Assembly (NCBI GenBank): GCA_025355965.1
Contig: JANXYR010000026.1
Span: forward strand, 1-32,353
Direction of reading: 5' to 3'
Source of the DNA: Geobacteraceae bacterium
GTDB lineage: Bacteria > Desulfobacterota > Desulfuromonadia > Geobacterales > Pseudopelobacteraceae
Length of the DNA stretch: 32,353 nt
In this document: one piece after another, positions 1 to 9,180 of the stretch
How positions within the stretch are numbered: the stretch's first letter is position 1
Layout: every line of letters starts with the position of its first letter
Notes under the pieces: generated by a model
Told to the model about the DNA's origin: nothing
Seen by the model: the letters and a program-made list of their open reading frames with translations, nothing else
Databases searched by the model: none
Program-made: the position numbers and the translations under genes

Positions 1-2230
1 CTTTGCTGATCACCAGTGTACCTGTGGCATCAGTTGCCTGATAGTTTGCGTTGACCAGTTTTGCCACAACGGCATAGTTGCCTGGAGCGGTCGGCGCAGA
101 GGCTGAGCCGTCATAAGTAATAGTTACGCCGGTAAGGCTTAGTGGGGCAGTAGTTACCGTCGCTGATTTCGCCGCGCCGTCGTAGGTCTGAGCCAAACCG
201 CTTAATGCTAAAGTTGCAGTCGCATTGTTGATAGTCAGGTTAGCTCCGACATATGTCACAGCATATTTGTTGCTGGCGGCCAGAGTCCCCTGAAGTATGG
301 CATAAGTGCCGACATTCTCACCAATTGAGCGGACCAGAGCACCGGAGATGGTGTCGTTGTTAACAAGGGAACCACTGGTGATTTGGTAAGTTAATGCCGG
401 GTCGGTGGCACCATATGTTTTGCTCACAGCATCGGCTGTGATGGTAATTGGCCGGGCCTTTGCGTTCGTAGATTTAGTCACTTTGGTTGCGGCATTGAAA
501 TTGGTGTTGCCCGGTTGGCTATACTCAATGACACAACTACCTGAAGCACTAGTCATTGAAACGGCAACTGGTATATTTACATCGGTAACGCTGCATGAGC
601 CGTTGGCTGTGATTGCCACTGGCAGTCCTGAATCCGCATGGGCAGCCACATTGAAAGTGGATCCGTATGGGGGGTCAGCAGGCACGGGAGAATCTACAAA
701 GATTGCCTGGTCAAGTTTTAGCAGGGTGAAAGTAGCTGAGGCACTAGCTTGGTTGGATGCAGAAGTGACAGTATTATTTCCAGCTGTTCCAGTTGGGATG
801 GTGAAACTGCACGCGAAACTCCCACCAGATTGGGTTATGCAAGTTGTGGGTGACGTTGCTACGGTGGTGCCGGCGAACTTTATGGTAACAATCTTTTTGT
901 TACCATGTAAAGAACCAGATGCATTTACAACACTGCCGGGGAGCCCGGAATTCGGAGAAAGTACTAACTCCGGATAGCACGCTGCAACATATGGTCCCAC
1001 AAACGGTCCGCCGTTTCCAACAGGCGATGCGCCGGCAGGCTGGACTTCGTCTGTGCCAATATCGGCCAAGGCGTTTGCCATGTTAACCCGGCCGTTGCCG
1101 AACATTACCGGGTTGCTGGGGTCACCCACCGTACCAATTGCATCCGCTGAACTGGCCAGGCGGCCGACAATGACCCCATTGGTCAGTGTGGGGTCAACTG
1201 CCTTCATGAAGGCGGCTACACCCGCGACAACTGCAGATGAAGCCGAAGTGCCGCTGATGTAATTATAGGAGTTGCCAAGGCCGGTTGTATAGATATCTGT
1301 TCCGGGAGCAGCCATAAAGATATGTTGCCCATAGTTGCTGCCAATATAGAGTGTATCGTATTGGTTAGTGGCAGAGACACCGACAACACCCCGGTTACCT
1401 GCAGGAAATGTGGGGGCGCTCAGGCCCTCGTTGCCTGCTGCGGCTACCATTACTGCCCCTTTCGACCAGGCGTAATCAATGGCATCCTGAAGGTTCTGGC
1501 TGAAGTCCGGATTACTGAACCCCATGAGAATAACGTTTGCTCCATTATCAGCCGCCCAGATGATACCGGTGATGATGTCGCTGTCTTGGCCGATGCCGTT
1601 CTCATTCAGGACTGTTACCGGCATGATTTTCACACCGGCATAACTAATTCCGGCAATGCCTTGCCCGTTATCAGTCATGGCTGCGATGATACCGGCCAGT
1701 GAGGTCCCGTGACCGTTAGGGTCGCTAAGGCCGTTTGTACCGTTAAGGATGGAGGTACCAGAAATGATGTTACTGCCAAGGTCCGGATGTGAAGCGTCAA
1801 TGCCCGTATCCAAAAGGGCTAATTTTGCAGATCCGCTCGGAGTTATGTTGCCGAAGGCCGACTCCCAGCCGATTTTGGATAATGCCCACTGTAGACCGTA
1901 GTTAGTGTCTCCAGAGATACTTTCCGCTTTACGGATCTTGTTTAGTTCGACACTTTGAACCTGGGGATCTGTCTGATAACTCCCGAGGATTAGGGACAAG
2001 TTGGCTGTCGGGACAGTGACCACGTGCAGACGCAAGGCCGGTACTGATGATGTCTCGACACCGCCGTCGCGGTTAATTACGGCTGTCTGCTCAACGGCGG
2101 TGAGACCGTTTATGAGCTTGACTACCAGGGACGTGGTTTCGGTTTGTCCAGCGGCTGATGCGTTGGAAAGTGTGCCGATAACCATCATTGTTACAGCCAA
2201 TAACATAGCAATAAAACTAATTTTCTTCAT
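1..2230 (-). CDS. secreted subtilisin-like (S8) serine protease with MBG-type C-terminal modules, partial
   Basis: Seen: reading the minus strand from ATG at 2230, with GGAGGG (2240-2235) just upstream, the frame stays open to the left edge (743 residues, C-terminus missing). A signal peptide ending near ASAAG (about residue 25) is followed by an inhibitor-I9-like propeptide and a subtilase domain. The catalytic triad is visible: D141 (DTGID), H174 (NGHGTS) and S329 (GTSAS). From about residue 590 there are Ig-like MBG/YDG-type repeats, with motifs such as KTYGATDPALTY and QTYDGAAKSATV, which are typical of large surface or secreted proteins. Known: S8 proteases of this form are exported as zymogens and cleave extracellular proteins. 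Inference: it may act at the cell surface, where the cytochromes also reside. A role in cytochrome maturation is possible, but nothing here shows it. It is divergent from, and separated by 700 bp from, the kinase genes. Confidence 0.93.
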   Translation of the reverse strand, partial: MKKISFIAMLLAVTMMVIGTLSNASAAGQTETTSLVVKLINGLTAVEQTAVINRDGGVETSSVPALRLHVVTVPTANLSLILGSYQTDPQVQSVELNKIRKAESISGDTNYGLQWALSKIGWESAFGNITPSGSAKLALLDTGIDASHPDLGSNIISGTSILNGTNGLSDPNGHGTSLAGIIAAMTDNGQGIAGISYAGVKIMPVTVLNENGIGQDSDIITGIIWAADNGANVILMGFSNPDFSQNLQDAIDYAWSKGAVMVAAAGNEGLSAPTFPAGNRGVVGVSATNQYDTLYIGSNYGQHIFMAAPGTDIYTTGLGNSYNYISGTSASSAVVAGVAAFMKAVDPTLTNGVIVGRLASSADAIGTVGDPSNPVMFGNGRVNMANALADIGTDEVQPAGASPVGNGGPFVGPYVAACYPELVLSPNSGLPGSVVNASGSLHGNKKIVTIKFAGTTVATSPTTCITQSGGSFACSFTIPTGTAGNNTVTSASNQASASATFTLLKLDQAIFVDSPVPADPPYGSTFNVAAHADSGLPVAITANGSCSVTDVNIPVAVSMTSASGSCVIEYSQPGNTNFNAATKVTKSTNAKARPITITADAVSKTYGATDPALTYQITSGSLVNNDTISGALVRSIGENVGTYAILQGTLAASNKYAVTYVGANLTINNATATLALSGLAQTYDGAAKSATVTTAPLSLTGVTITYDGSASAPTAPGNYAVVAKLVNANYQATDATGTLVISK

Positions 2231-2705
2231 GATGCCCTCCGTTATTTACATATCATTTAACTACATTAATATTGTTGTGAGCTTTTTCGTACTGCCCTGG
2301 TTGCCGTTTGTGTTGCCGGCACATTTCATATTCATTCCTTACAATCTGTAGACTGCCATGCGCCATAACAGCAGCGGCACTAACAGGCTGCAGCTCTGCT
2401 GACAAGGTACTTTTTTATTTATTGATTGGATGCACGGAAAAATCATGCTTGAGAGCAGAAAAAGAGACTTCCCCCCTGTTTGCAGGCCCTGTGGCATGGC
2501 ACTCTCCAAAAAATATATCAAGGTCGGCTACCACAGAGAAGAGGAACGGAACCGAATTGTAATCGTGGAAGTGCAACATTTGTTCCATTTTTGTATACAA
2601 ACGTGAATATATTTGCGAATCCCGTTGTGCTTCTGTGACAATAGGACTTTAATTAGCTGCAGCACATTTTATTTTTCATAAAAATTGAATTTATTTTCAA
2701 AAATA

Positions 2706-2723
2706 TTGGGTTATATGACCCAA
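2706..2723. repeat. 18-bp inverted repeat, candidate operator
   Basis: TTGGGTTATATGACCCAA: arms TTGGGT/ACCCAA around TATATG. It resembles TTGGGTATAACACCCCAA at 23341-23358 and TGGGGCATATGACACA at 15034-15049, both upstream of sigma-54-type promoters of cytochrome genes. No -24/-12 promoter was found next to this copy. A shared regulator is inferred. Confidence 0.4.
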
Positions 2724-2788
2724 AGCCCAACCATTGCTGAGGGAAATAACCCACTAAAAAAGATACATTCTATAATCTTATATATTCG

Positions 2789-2818
2789 TTGACGAAAGTA
2801 CTCTTAAAATGATATTTT
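2789..2818 (+). promoter_or_regulatory. possible sigma-70 promoter of the HDOD kinase operon
   Basis: TTGACG (2789-2794), an 18-nt spacer and TATTTT (2813-2818), about 110 nt before the TTG start at 2929. The match is moderate in an AT-rich background, so this is tentative. Confidence 0.3.
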
Positions 2819-2928
2819 TTTACGCTGCAGTGATGATATGTTAATATTTCTATATATAATTTGGTTTATTATAATATTAATTGATGTATGCTAATTATGT
2901 ACGTTAACAAAGCACAGGAGAGAAATGC

Positions 2929-5115
2929 TTGTTGCGAATACCAGAGGAAATCCTTGACTCAATAGAAGCGATTCATCTTCCCACCATTCCGCAAACTGTA
3001 TTGCGTTTTTTACACTTGGTTGATGATGAAAAAACCACTTTTGCTGAGTTGGCAACGCTTGTAAGTTTAGACCCGGCTCTGAGCGCAAGGGTTATGACTG
3101 TTGCTAATTCACCAGCGCTGAGAGGCAGAGGTGAATCAAAAGATCTGGTCAGCTGTCTGGCCAATATTGGTACTAATCTCGCTCGGACTCTTGCGGCGTG
3201 TCTTGTCGTTCAAAACGTTTTTCCACCTGATTTAGACAGCCAGGACTATGATTTTACCGGTTTCTGGGGCCATTCATTACGGGTTGCTGAAGTGGCTCGG
3301 GCTATAGCAGTCGAAAACAAATATCCCGATGTTGATGAAGCCTATCTCGCCGGCCTTTTGCATGATATAGGACAATTGCTATTACTGGGTGGGTTAAGGA
3401 GTCGCTACGGATTGCTGCTGGCGGCAAGCTCAGATGAGTCAGTCCTCCGAAACAGTGAAAAGATGGAGCTCGGCACTAACCATTCAGCAGTAGGGGCATG
3501 GCTGGTTGATCAATGGGATCTTTCATCCTTTATGGCAGATTCAATTCTGTTCCATCATAACGCAGCAGATGAGATCGTGACTGCCGACAAGTTAAGTCAA
3601 ATTATTTGGTCTGCCCACACAATTTGTCATCACCATGCAGCACAGGAACCCCTGCAACAAGAACAAAATGCCGATTTTACAACAGTACATTCAATGTTAG
3701 GAGTTGACGTCTCAAACTTTATCACTCTTTACCAACATTGCTCTACGCGGGTTTCCCAGTTTGCAACAGCCTTGGGAATTTCTGAAACAGTTGATGCCAA
3801 GACTCTTCCGTATACAACAACTATTCCCATCGAAATTTTGCGTCCACCCCTGAAAACTAACGACACAGCCTATTTACAAATGGCTGAGATGGTACAAAAT
3901 ATGGCCATGCTGCAGCCTCTGCAACGAGGCTTTTCATCGTCACAAAGCGAACCAGAAATACTGCTTTCCATACGTGAATCGGCATCGATTCTCTTTGGTC
4001 CGGGGCAGTTTGCCTTTCTCATGGTGCAGCCAGAAGAGGCTGTGCTTTCAGGAGTTAATATCATTGGCCAGTCAGTTTTACTGCAGAAGATCAAAATCTT
4101 CCTTGATTCAGATTATAGTCTGGCGGCTGGTGTGGCTCTCGGTGAAATGCCAAGTTCTAATACCTTTGAGCAAAAAAGCTCGGATACCGTCTCACTGGCG
4201 GATGTACAAATCACTCGAATTCTTGGGTGTGATGGGCTGCTGTACATTCCTTTAAAAGGTCGTACACGAATCCTTGGTGTCATGGCATGTGGTGTAAGCG
4301 TTTCAAGCTACGGAAGTCTCAAAAAGCGCCTACCGTTGATGGCGAGTTTTGCCAATATGGCTGCAACTAGTCTTGAAGATTTGCGTGAAATGCAGGAGCG
4401 TGAACGGTTGTTAGCAGAAAGGCTGAAGAATAGTTTTGAACTTCAGGCTCGCAAAGTTATTCATGAAGCAGGTAACCCTCTTGGAATAATAAAGAACTAT
4501 CTTGAAGTCGTACGCAAAAAACTGCCGGACCGTGGCAGCAAACTGAATGAAATTAACATTCTTGGTGAGGAAATAGATCGCGTCACGCATATAATCCGGC
4601 GGATGAGTAATATTACGGATGAAGTGACTACTATAGTGGGCAATGTAGATGTTAATAACGTGATTGAGAGCATGGTGGCTCTCTATGGCGACTCACTATT
4701 CTCCAAAAATGGCATCATAATTGAGAAAGATCTGGATCCTGAACTTTCAGTTGTTACGTGCGACAAGGATAACATCAAGCAGATTCTCTTTAATCTTTGG
4801 AATAATGCGTCCGACGCCATTGAAGCAGGAGGATTTTTCATCATCTCCACACACGATAATGTTATTCTGGATGGGCGTCCCTACATTGAGATCCGTCTGA
4901 GCGACACCGGACCCGGTTTGCCTCCGGAAGTCATGCAGCACCTATTCCAACCGCTGCCTCCTGACAAAAGGCGTCCCGGTCATTCCGGTCTTGGACTATC
5001 TATTGTTGCAGTATTGGTGGAGAAACTTGGAGGCCGTATTACTTGCCAGAGCAAAATAGGACGGGGAACGAGATTTTCAATCTTGCTGCCAAAAATTATG
5101 AATGTGCAACTATGA
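2929..5115 (+). CDS. HDOD domain / sensor histidine kinase fusion
   Basis: 728 residues. The start is TTG 2929, chosen because AGGAG (2916-2920) sits 8 nt upstream. The ATG at 2925 is in another frame and stops after ten codons. Seen: an HDOD domain (about residues 15-210; VSLDPALSARVM, LAGLLHDIGQLLLL), a central GAF-like region (about 330-480), a short coiled segment, and a C-terminal kinase core. The core has an H-box (VIHEAGNPLGI, H512), an N-box (NLWNNASDAIE), G1 (DTGPGLPP) and G2 (GHSGLGLSIV). There is no transmembrane segment, so it should be cytoplasmic. Known: HDOD domains are signalling modules related to HD hydrolases, and the kinase core transfers phosphate to a receiver. Its stop overlaps the start of the REC-GGDEF-EAL gene by ATGA, so that receiver is the likely partner. 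The joining of HDOD with a kinase is uncommon but seen in delta-proteobacteria. Confidence 0.9.
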   Translation: MLRIPEEILDSIEAIHLPTIPQTVLRFLHLVDDEKTTFAELATLVSLDPALSARVMTVANSPALRGRGESKDLVSCLANIGTNLARTLAACLVVQNVFPPDLDSQDYDFTGFWGHSLRVAEVARAIAVENKYPDVDEAYLAGLLHDIGQLLLLGGLRSRYGLLLAASSDESVLRNSEKMELGTNHSAVGAWLVDQWDLSSFMADSILFHHNAADEIVTADKLSQIIWSAHTICHHHAAQEPLQQEQNADFTTVHSMLGVDVSNFITLYQHCSTRVSQFATALGISETVDAKTLPYTTTIPIEILRPPLKTNDTAYLQMAEMVQNMAMLQPLQRGFSSSQSEPEILLSIRESASILFGPGQFAFLMVQPEEAVLSGVNIIGQSVLLQKIKIFLDSDYSLAAGVALGEMPSSNTFEQKSSDTVSLADVQITRILGCDGLLYIPLKGRTRILGVMACGVSVSSYGSLKKRLPLMASFANMAATSLEDLREMQERERLLAERLKNSFELQARKVIHEAGNPLGIIKNYLEVVRKKLPDRGSKLNEINILGEEIDRVTHIIRRMSNITDEVTTIVGNVDVNNVIESMVALYGDSLFSKNGIIIEKDLDPELSVVTCDKDNIKQILFNLWNNASDAIEAGGFFIISTHDNVILDGRPYIEIRLSDTGPGLPPEVMQHLFQPLPPDKRRPGHSGLGLSIVAVLVEKLGGRITCQSKIGRGTRFSILLPKIMNVQL

Positions 5116-7340
5116 ACAAAATTACCCAACCAGATATGTATGAGACGACCGTTTTATCTGACCACTCTCGGAGCATCCTGATTGTTGATGATGAGCCGCG
5201 CATGCGTTTGAGTTTGAATCTCCTGTTAGAGGAACCAGGACGTGAGTTGCTGGAATGTGCAACAGGTATTGATGCAATTGCAATACTCAAGGCCAGAAAA
5301 ATAGATCTTGTTCTACTCGATATCAACCTTCCGGACCTTTCCGGATTGGAAGTGATGGAATGGATCTCGCAAAACCAGATTTCAACGACCGTCATTTTTG
5401 TCAGTGCTGATACAAGCTTCAACTCAGCTATTCTTGCTCTGCGTTATGGCGCTGCAGAATTTATTCGTAAACCAAGTGAACTGGGAGATGTCCAACTTAA
5501 GGTAAAAAATGTGCTCTACCGCAACCAGCTTGAGATGAGTAATGCCTTGATGACTGCTCGTCTTGGACAGTCAGAGCGCCTGCATCGATTTTTAGTAGAG
5601 AATTCACCCGATCTGATCTACACACTTGGGCACTCCGGCCTTTTTGTTTTTATCAACAAGCGGTTTGAGTTGCTGCTTGGTTACTCACGCGAGGAACTGA
5701 TAGGTAAGCCGTATAGTACCATCGTCCATAATGATGATATCGAAAAGGCACTCTACGCCTTTACTGAGCGACGACGAGATGAACGTGCGACATTTAATCT
5801 TGAGATACGCCTGAAATGCAAGAAAGAGCGTGATCAAGATTTCATATTTCAGCACATTGTAGCTATAATGAGCTCTACGGGTGTTTATGATCACATGGGT
5901 GCAACTTCGTCGACACCTGATTTTATGGGTACATACGGGGTGGCACGCGATATCACAGATCGTAAGATAGCTGAAGAGACCATTGCGTTTCAGGCTTTTC
6001 ATGATCAACTCACCCATTTGCCTAACCAGCGATTGTTCTCAGACCGCCTAGAAATGGCAGTTACCCACTCGAAGCGGTATGATAGGTTGGTAGGTATTAT
6101 GTTTATAGACCTTGATCGCTTCAAGCGGGTAAATGATAACTATGGGCATTCTAAGGGTGATGAGCTGTTAATAAGTGTCGCTCATCGTCTGCGTAATTGC
6201 ATGCGGGCTGTAGATACCCTTGCGCGTAAGGGAGGCGACGAGTTTACAGTACTCTTGCCGGACCTTTTACAAGTCGAAAATGCCGCATTGATAGCTGAAA
6301 AGATTTTAAGCGAGTTTAAAAAGCCCTTCGCAGTTGCCGATCAGGAGATCTACATTACCGCTAGCATCGGGATTGCTATATCTCCCTGCGATGGTGAATG
6401 CGTTGATAACCTCTTAAAACATGCCGATATTGCTATGTACAAGGTCAAAGCCAGTGGCAAAAACGGCTACCGTTTTTTCTCTCAGGATATGAACATCAGC
6501 GGTCACAAGCGGATTAGTCTTGAAAACGAACTGCGTCATGCCTTGCATAATTCGGAGCTGAAACTGTATTACCAGCCGCAAATCAGTGCGAATGAGGCCA
6601 GGATAATAGGCATGGAAGCGCTGATTCGCTGGCAGCATCCTGAACGCGGGCTATTGATGCCGTGTGATTTTATTGATGTGGCCGAGGAAGCCGGCTTAAT
6701 AGGCCAAATAACAGACTGGGTACTTGCCGAAGCGTGTCGACAACTGGCTCACTGGCGTACTCTGGGATTGCAGAATGTTCGGATGTCCATCAATGTTTCT
6801 CCTCAGGAATTTGATAATGATGACATGATTGAGCGTATCTCTGAACACATAACCAGACATCGTCTTCCCGCCGATTCTCTGGAGATAGAAATTACAGAAA
6901 ATATCTTTCTGCGAGAGACGGCCAGTATAATATGCAAGATGAACGTGTTACGTCAACAAGGCGTCCGTATTTCGATTGATGACTTTGGAACAGGCTATTC
7001 CTCACTTAATTATCTGCGCCTTTTCCCAATTTCCACCTTAAAGATTGACCAGGCATTTGTCAGAGACCTGATTGAAGGGCATCATATATCACCGATTATT
7101 AAAGCCATAGTCGATATAGCTCGCGGTTTCGGATTACATCTAATTGCTGAAGGTATTGAAACAAGGTATCAAATGGAAACCCTGCGTAGTCTTGGGTGTG
7201 ACGAGATGCAGGGTTATCTTTTTAATATGCCGGTAACTGCCTCAGAAGCCGAATATCTGCTGCGTAACAACGCTTTTTTCACTGAGCAGGTGTGCCCTCT
7301 CCCATTCGACAGCGTCACTGCTTCCTTGCCTTTGGAATAA
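5112..7340 (+). CDS. response regulator with REC-PAS-GGDEF-EAL (cyclic-di-GMP turnover)
   Basis: The frame is open from 5043, but ATG 5112 is preferred. It overlaps the stop of the upstream kinase as ATGA, a normal translational-coupling junction (742 residues). Seen: receiver domain (about residues 15-130) with phospho-acceptor D70 (LVLLDINLPD), a PAS domain (about 150-285), a GGDEF domain with intact GGDEF at 374-378, and an EAL domain with EAL at 502-504, plus EITEN, IDDFGTGYSSL and AEGIET. Both the cyclase signature and the phosphodiesterase metal/catalytic motifs look intact, so the net activity cannot be told from sequence. Known: such proteins make or break cyclic-di-GMP, and some GGDEF proteins in Geobacter make cyclic AMP-GMP. 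Inference: the upstream HDOD kinase phosphorylates D70 and biases one activity. Confidence 0.95.
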   Translation: MNKITQPDMYETTVLSDHSRSILIVDDEPRMRLSLNLLLEEPGRELLECATGIDAIAILKARKIDLVLLDINLPDLSGLEVMEWISQNQISTTVIFVSADTSFNSAILALRYGAAEFIRKPSELGDVQLKVKNVLYRNQLEMSNALMTARLGQSERLHRFLVENSPDLIYTLGHSGLFVFINKRFELLLGYSREELIGKPYSTIVHNDDIEKALYAFTERRRDERATFNLEIRLKCKKERDQDFIFQHIVAIMSSTGVYDHMGATSSTPDFMGTYGVARDITDRKIAEETIAFQAFHDQLTHLPNQRLFSDRLEMAVTHSKRYDRLVGIMFIDLDRFKRVNDNYGHSKGDELLISVAHRLRNCMRAVDTLARKGGDEFTVLLPDLLQVENAALIAEKILSEFKKPFAVADQEIYITASIGIAISPCDGECVDNLLKHADIAMYKVKASGKNGYRFFSQDMNISGHKRISLENELRHALHNSELKLYYQPQISANEARIIGMEALIRWQHPERGLLMPCDFIDVAEEAGLIGQITDWVLAEACRQLAHWRTLGLQNVRMSINVSPQEFDNDDMIERISEHITRHRLPADSLEIEITENIFLRETASIICKMNVLRQQGVRISIDDFGTGYSSLNYLRLFPISTLKIDQAFVRDLIEGHHISPIIKAIVDIARGFGLHLIAEGIETRYQMETLRSLGCDEMQGYLFNMPVTASEAEYLLRNNAFFTEQVCPLPFDSVTASLPLE

Positions 7341-7481
7341 AGGCTAATGATGATCAAACAGCGGTCGAACTAAGTTCTATCAAACAAATATCGTTGTAAA
7401 TAAATTAAGTTAGACAGTTGCATAAAAAACATCGTGCAATAAAATAACCAGAAGTGACTAAAAATACTTAGGATTTTGTAA

Positions 7482-9008
7482 ATGTTCAATAGTCTGATTA
7501 CTCGCGTAATTGTTGCCATGATCACACTGCTTATTGGCGGCGTATTTATCTATACATACTTTAATGTAAATCGTCAGCAGGGCATTTTGATCAAAACTGC
7601 CCGAGAAAATACCGAAGTATTGATGAGCACGGTTGAAAGAAGCATCTTAAATAACATGAAATATGGCAATACGCACAATGTCAAAACAATACTTGAACTG
7701 TTAGGGCATCATAATCGGCTAATTAATGTGAATATCATTAGTATGCAAGGGATTATTCTCCACTCCTCAAATCCCTTCAATGTCGGTAGTAAAGTTAACA
7801 TGGGTATTTGTCAGCTCTCTAGTCGCGACGCCAAATACGCCATATTCAGTAATTCAACGGACGGTGAGATCCTTTCAATGGTCAAACCTATCTACAATGA
7901 GGAAACGTGCTATACTTGCCATGATAGCAAAAAGAAAGTCATTGCCCTACTGCGGGTCAATTATTCACTGAATTATACAAAAAAACAGATACTTGATTCA
8001 TCGCGGATTTTTATTTTTTCCTCGATCGCGATGACGATCTTTCTGTCGGCAATGATTTCGTTGATCCTTTTGATAGTGGTCAAAAAACCGCTTAATAAAA
8101 TGATCAGCACCATGTCATTAATTGAGCAGGGCAATTTAGACGTTCATATTGATTATGAACGTAAAGACGAAATTGGCCGTTTAATTGTCAGTTTCAACTC
8201 GATGATTGATCGTCTCAATTTAGCCAGAATGGAACTGGAACAGCTGCATTTTGAGCAACTTGAACGTGCGGACCGATTATCATCAATTGGCGAAATGGCA
8301 GCCGGAATAGCTCATGAGATCAAGAACCCTTTAGCAGGAATTTATGCAGCCATTGGTGTTGTAAAGAATGAAACGCTGGCAGATGATTTGCGTGCTTCGA
8401 TTCTTGGGGAGGTTCTTGAGCAGGTCCAACGCCTAGACAAAACAACCAATGATCTTCTGTTTTTGGGGAAACCATCTTCGCCTGAGCTTGCCTGTGTAGA
8501 TGTCGAAAGTATTCTGAATAAAACGATTAGATTTGTCTCTTTACATCAAAATGGAGCTCATATTGAGCAAATTTTGGAACTGGAGGGTGGTCTGCCTCCG
8601 GTTTACGTGGATAATAAACAGATTCAGCAGGTTTTTTTAAATCTAATTCTGAACGCTTTTCAGGCTATGTATACCACTGGTGGAATTCTGCTGGTCAAGA
8701 CTTCACTCTCCTATCATGATGGCAATGAATTTGTCAGGATAGATTTTACGGATTCCGGACCCGGCATTCCACCTAAGGTACTTGAAAGTATTTTCAACCC
8801 ATTTTTTACTACAAAAACACATGGTACAGGCCTTGGACTCACGATATGCCTAAAGCTAGTGCGACTTCATAATGGGAATATTAGTGTTGCCAGTGGCTCA
8901 TCCGGAACTGTATTTACAGTGGAACTACCGACTTGCCGACGTATTAGCAGCGAAACAAGTGAGGTAAGGTATGAAAAACGACAAACAGTAGATGATCTAA
9001 CGTCTTGA
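7482..9008 (+). CDS. membrane sensor histidine kinase with periplasmic c-type haem motif
   Basis: 508 residues. Weak AGGA upstream of ATG 7482. Seen: transmembrane segment about 7-27, a periplasmic domain of about 150 residues, a second transmembrane segment about 178-201, then HAMP, HisKA (H278 in GIAHEIKNPL) and HATPase (NLILNAFQAM, DSGPGIPP, HGTGLGL). The periplasmic domain carries CYTCH (C143-H147) just before the second membrane helix, in a part that looks like the end of a PAS/Cache-type fold. Known: CXXCH in the periplasm binds haem c covalently, and haem-bearing sensor domains are described in Geobacter chemoreceptors and kinases. Inference: this kinase senses redox state or a haem ligand. 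The NtrB/AtoS-like core fits the orphan NtrC-type regulator at 11128. Good candidate for the input of the local sigma-54 circuit. Confidence 0.92.
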   Translation: MFNSLITRVIVAMITLLIGGVFIYTYFNVNRQQGILIKTARENTEVLMSTVERSILNNMKYGNTHNVKTILELLGHHNRLINVNIISMQGIILHSSNPFNVGSKVNMGICQLSSRDAKYAIFSNSTDGEILSMVKPIYNEETCYTCHDSKKKVIALLRVNYSLNYTKKQILDSSRIFIFSSIAMTIFLSAMISLILLIVVKKPLNKMISTMSLIEQGNLDVHIDYERKDEIGRLIVSFNSMIDRLNLARMELEQLHFEQLERADRLSSIGEMAAGIAHEIKNPLAGIYAAIGVVKNETLADDLRASILGEVLEQVQRLDKTTNDLLFLGKPSSPELACVDVESILNKTIRFVSLHQNGAHIEQILELEGGLPPVYVDNKQIQQVFLNLILNAFQAMYTTGGILLVKTSLSYHDGNEFVRIDFTDSGPGIPPKVLESIFNPFFTTKTHGTGLGLTICLKLVRLHNGNISVASGSSGTVFTVELPTCRRISSETSEVRYEKRQTVDDLTS

Positions 9009-9180
9009 CTGTTGCATAGACAGAAAAAATGATCAATTTAGGTTTGTTCCAGATCGGTTTGGACATGCCGCTAGCTGTATGTTTCCGAGGGTTCCGGTGT
9101 AATCTTCTGCGAGGCTGTAACAAATGATATGCATTAGCACCACAGGTAGCATAAGCATATATGATGTAAGGAAGCGAGTA

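Larger units (their letters stand above)
2231..2928. other. 698-bp divergent intergenic region
   Basis: No convincing gene. It separates the minus-strand protease from the plus-strand kinase. The right half is very AT-rich. It holds an 18-bp inverted repeat at 2706-2723, a second GGG/CCC pair (GGGAAATAACCC, about 2739-2750) and a possible sigma-70 promoter at 2789-2818. Short ORFs here (2308-2600, both strands) lack ribosome binding sites and recognisable content. Confidence 0.6.

Noticed and set aside
405..1702. Plus-strand ORFs of 190, 69 and 126 residues
   Set aside because: Antisense to the subtilase, whose minus-strand frame has an intact catalytic triad and signal peptide.
7328..7344. 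GCCTTT/AAAGGC hairpin at the end of the GGDEF-EAL gene as a terminator
   Set aside because: No T-run follows and it covers the stop codon.
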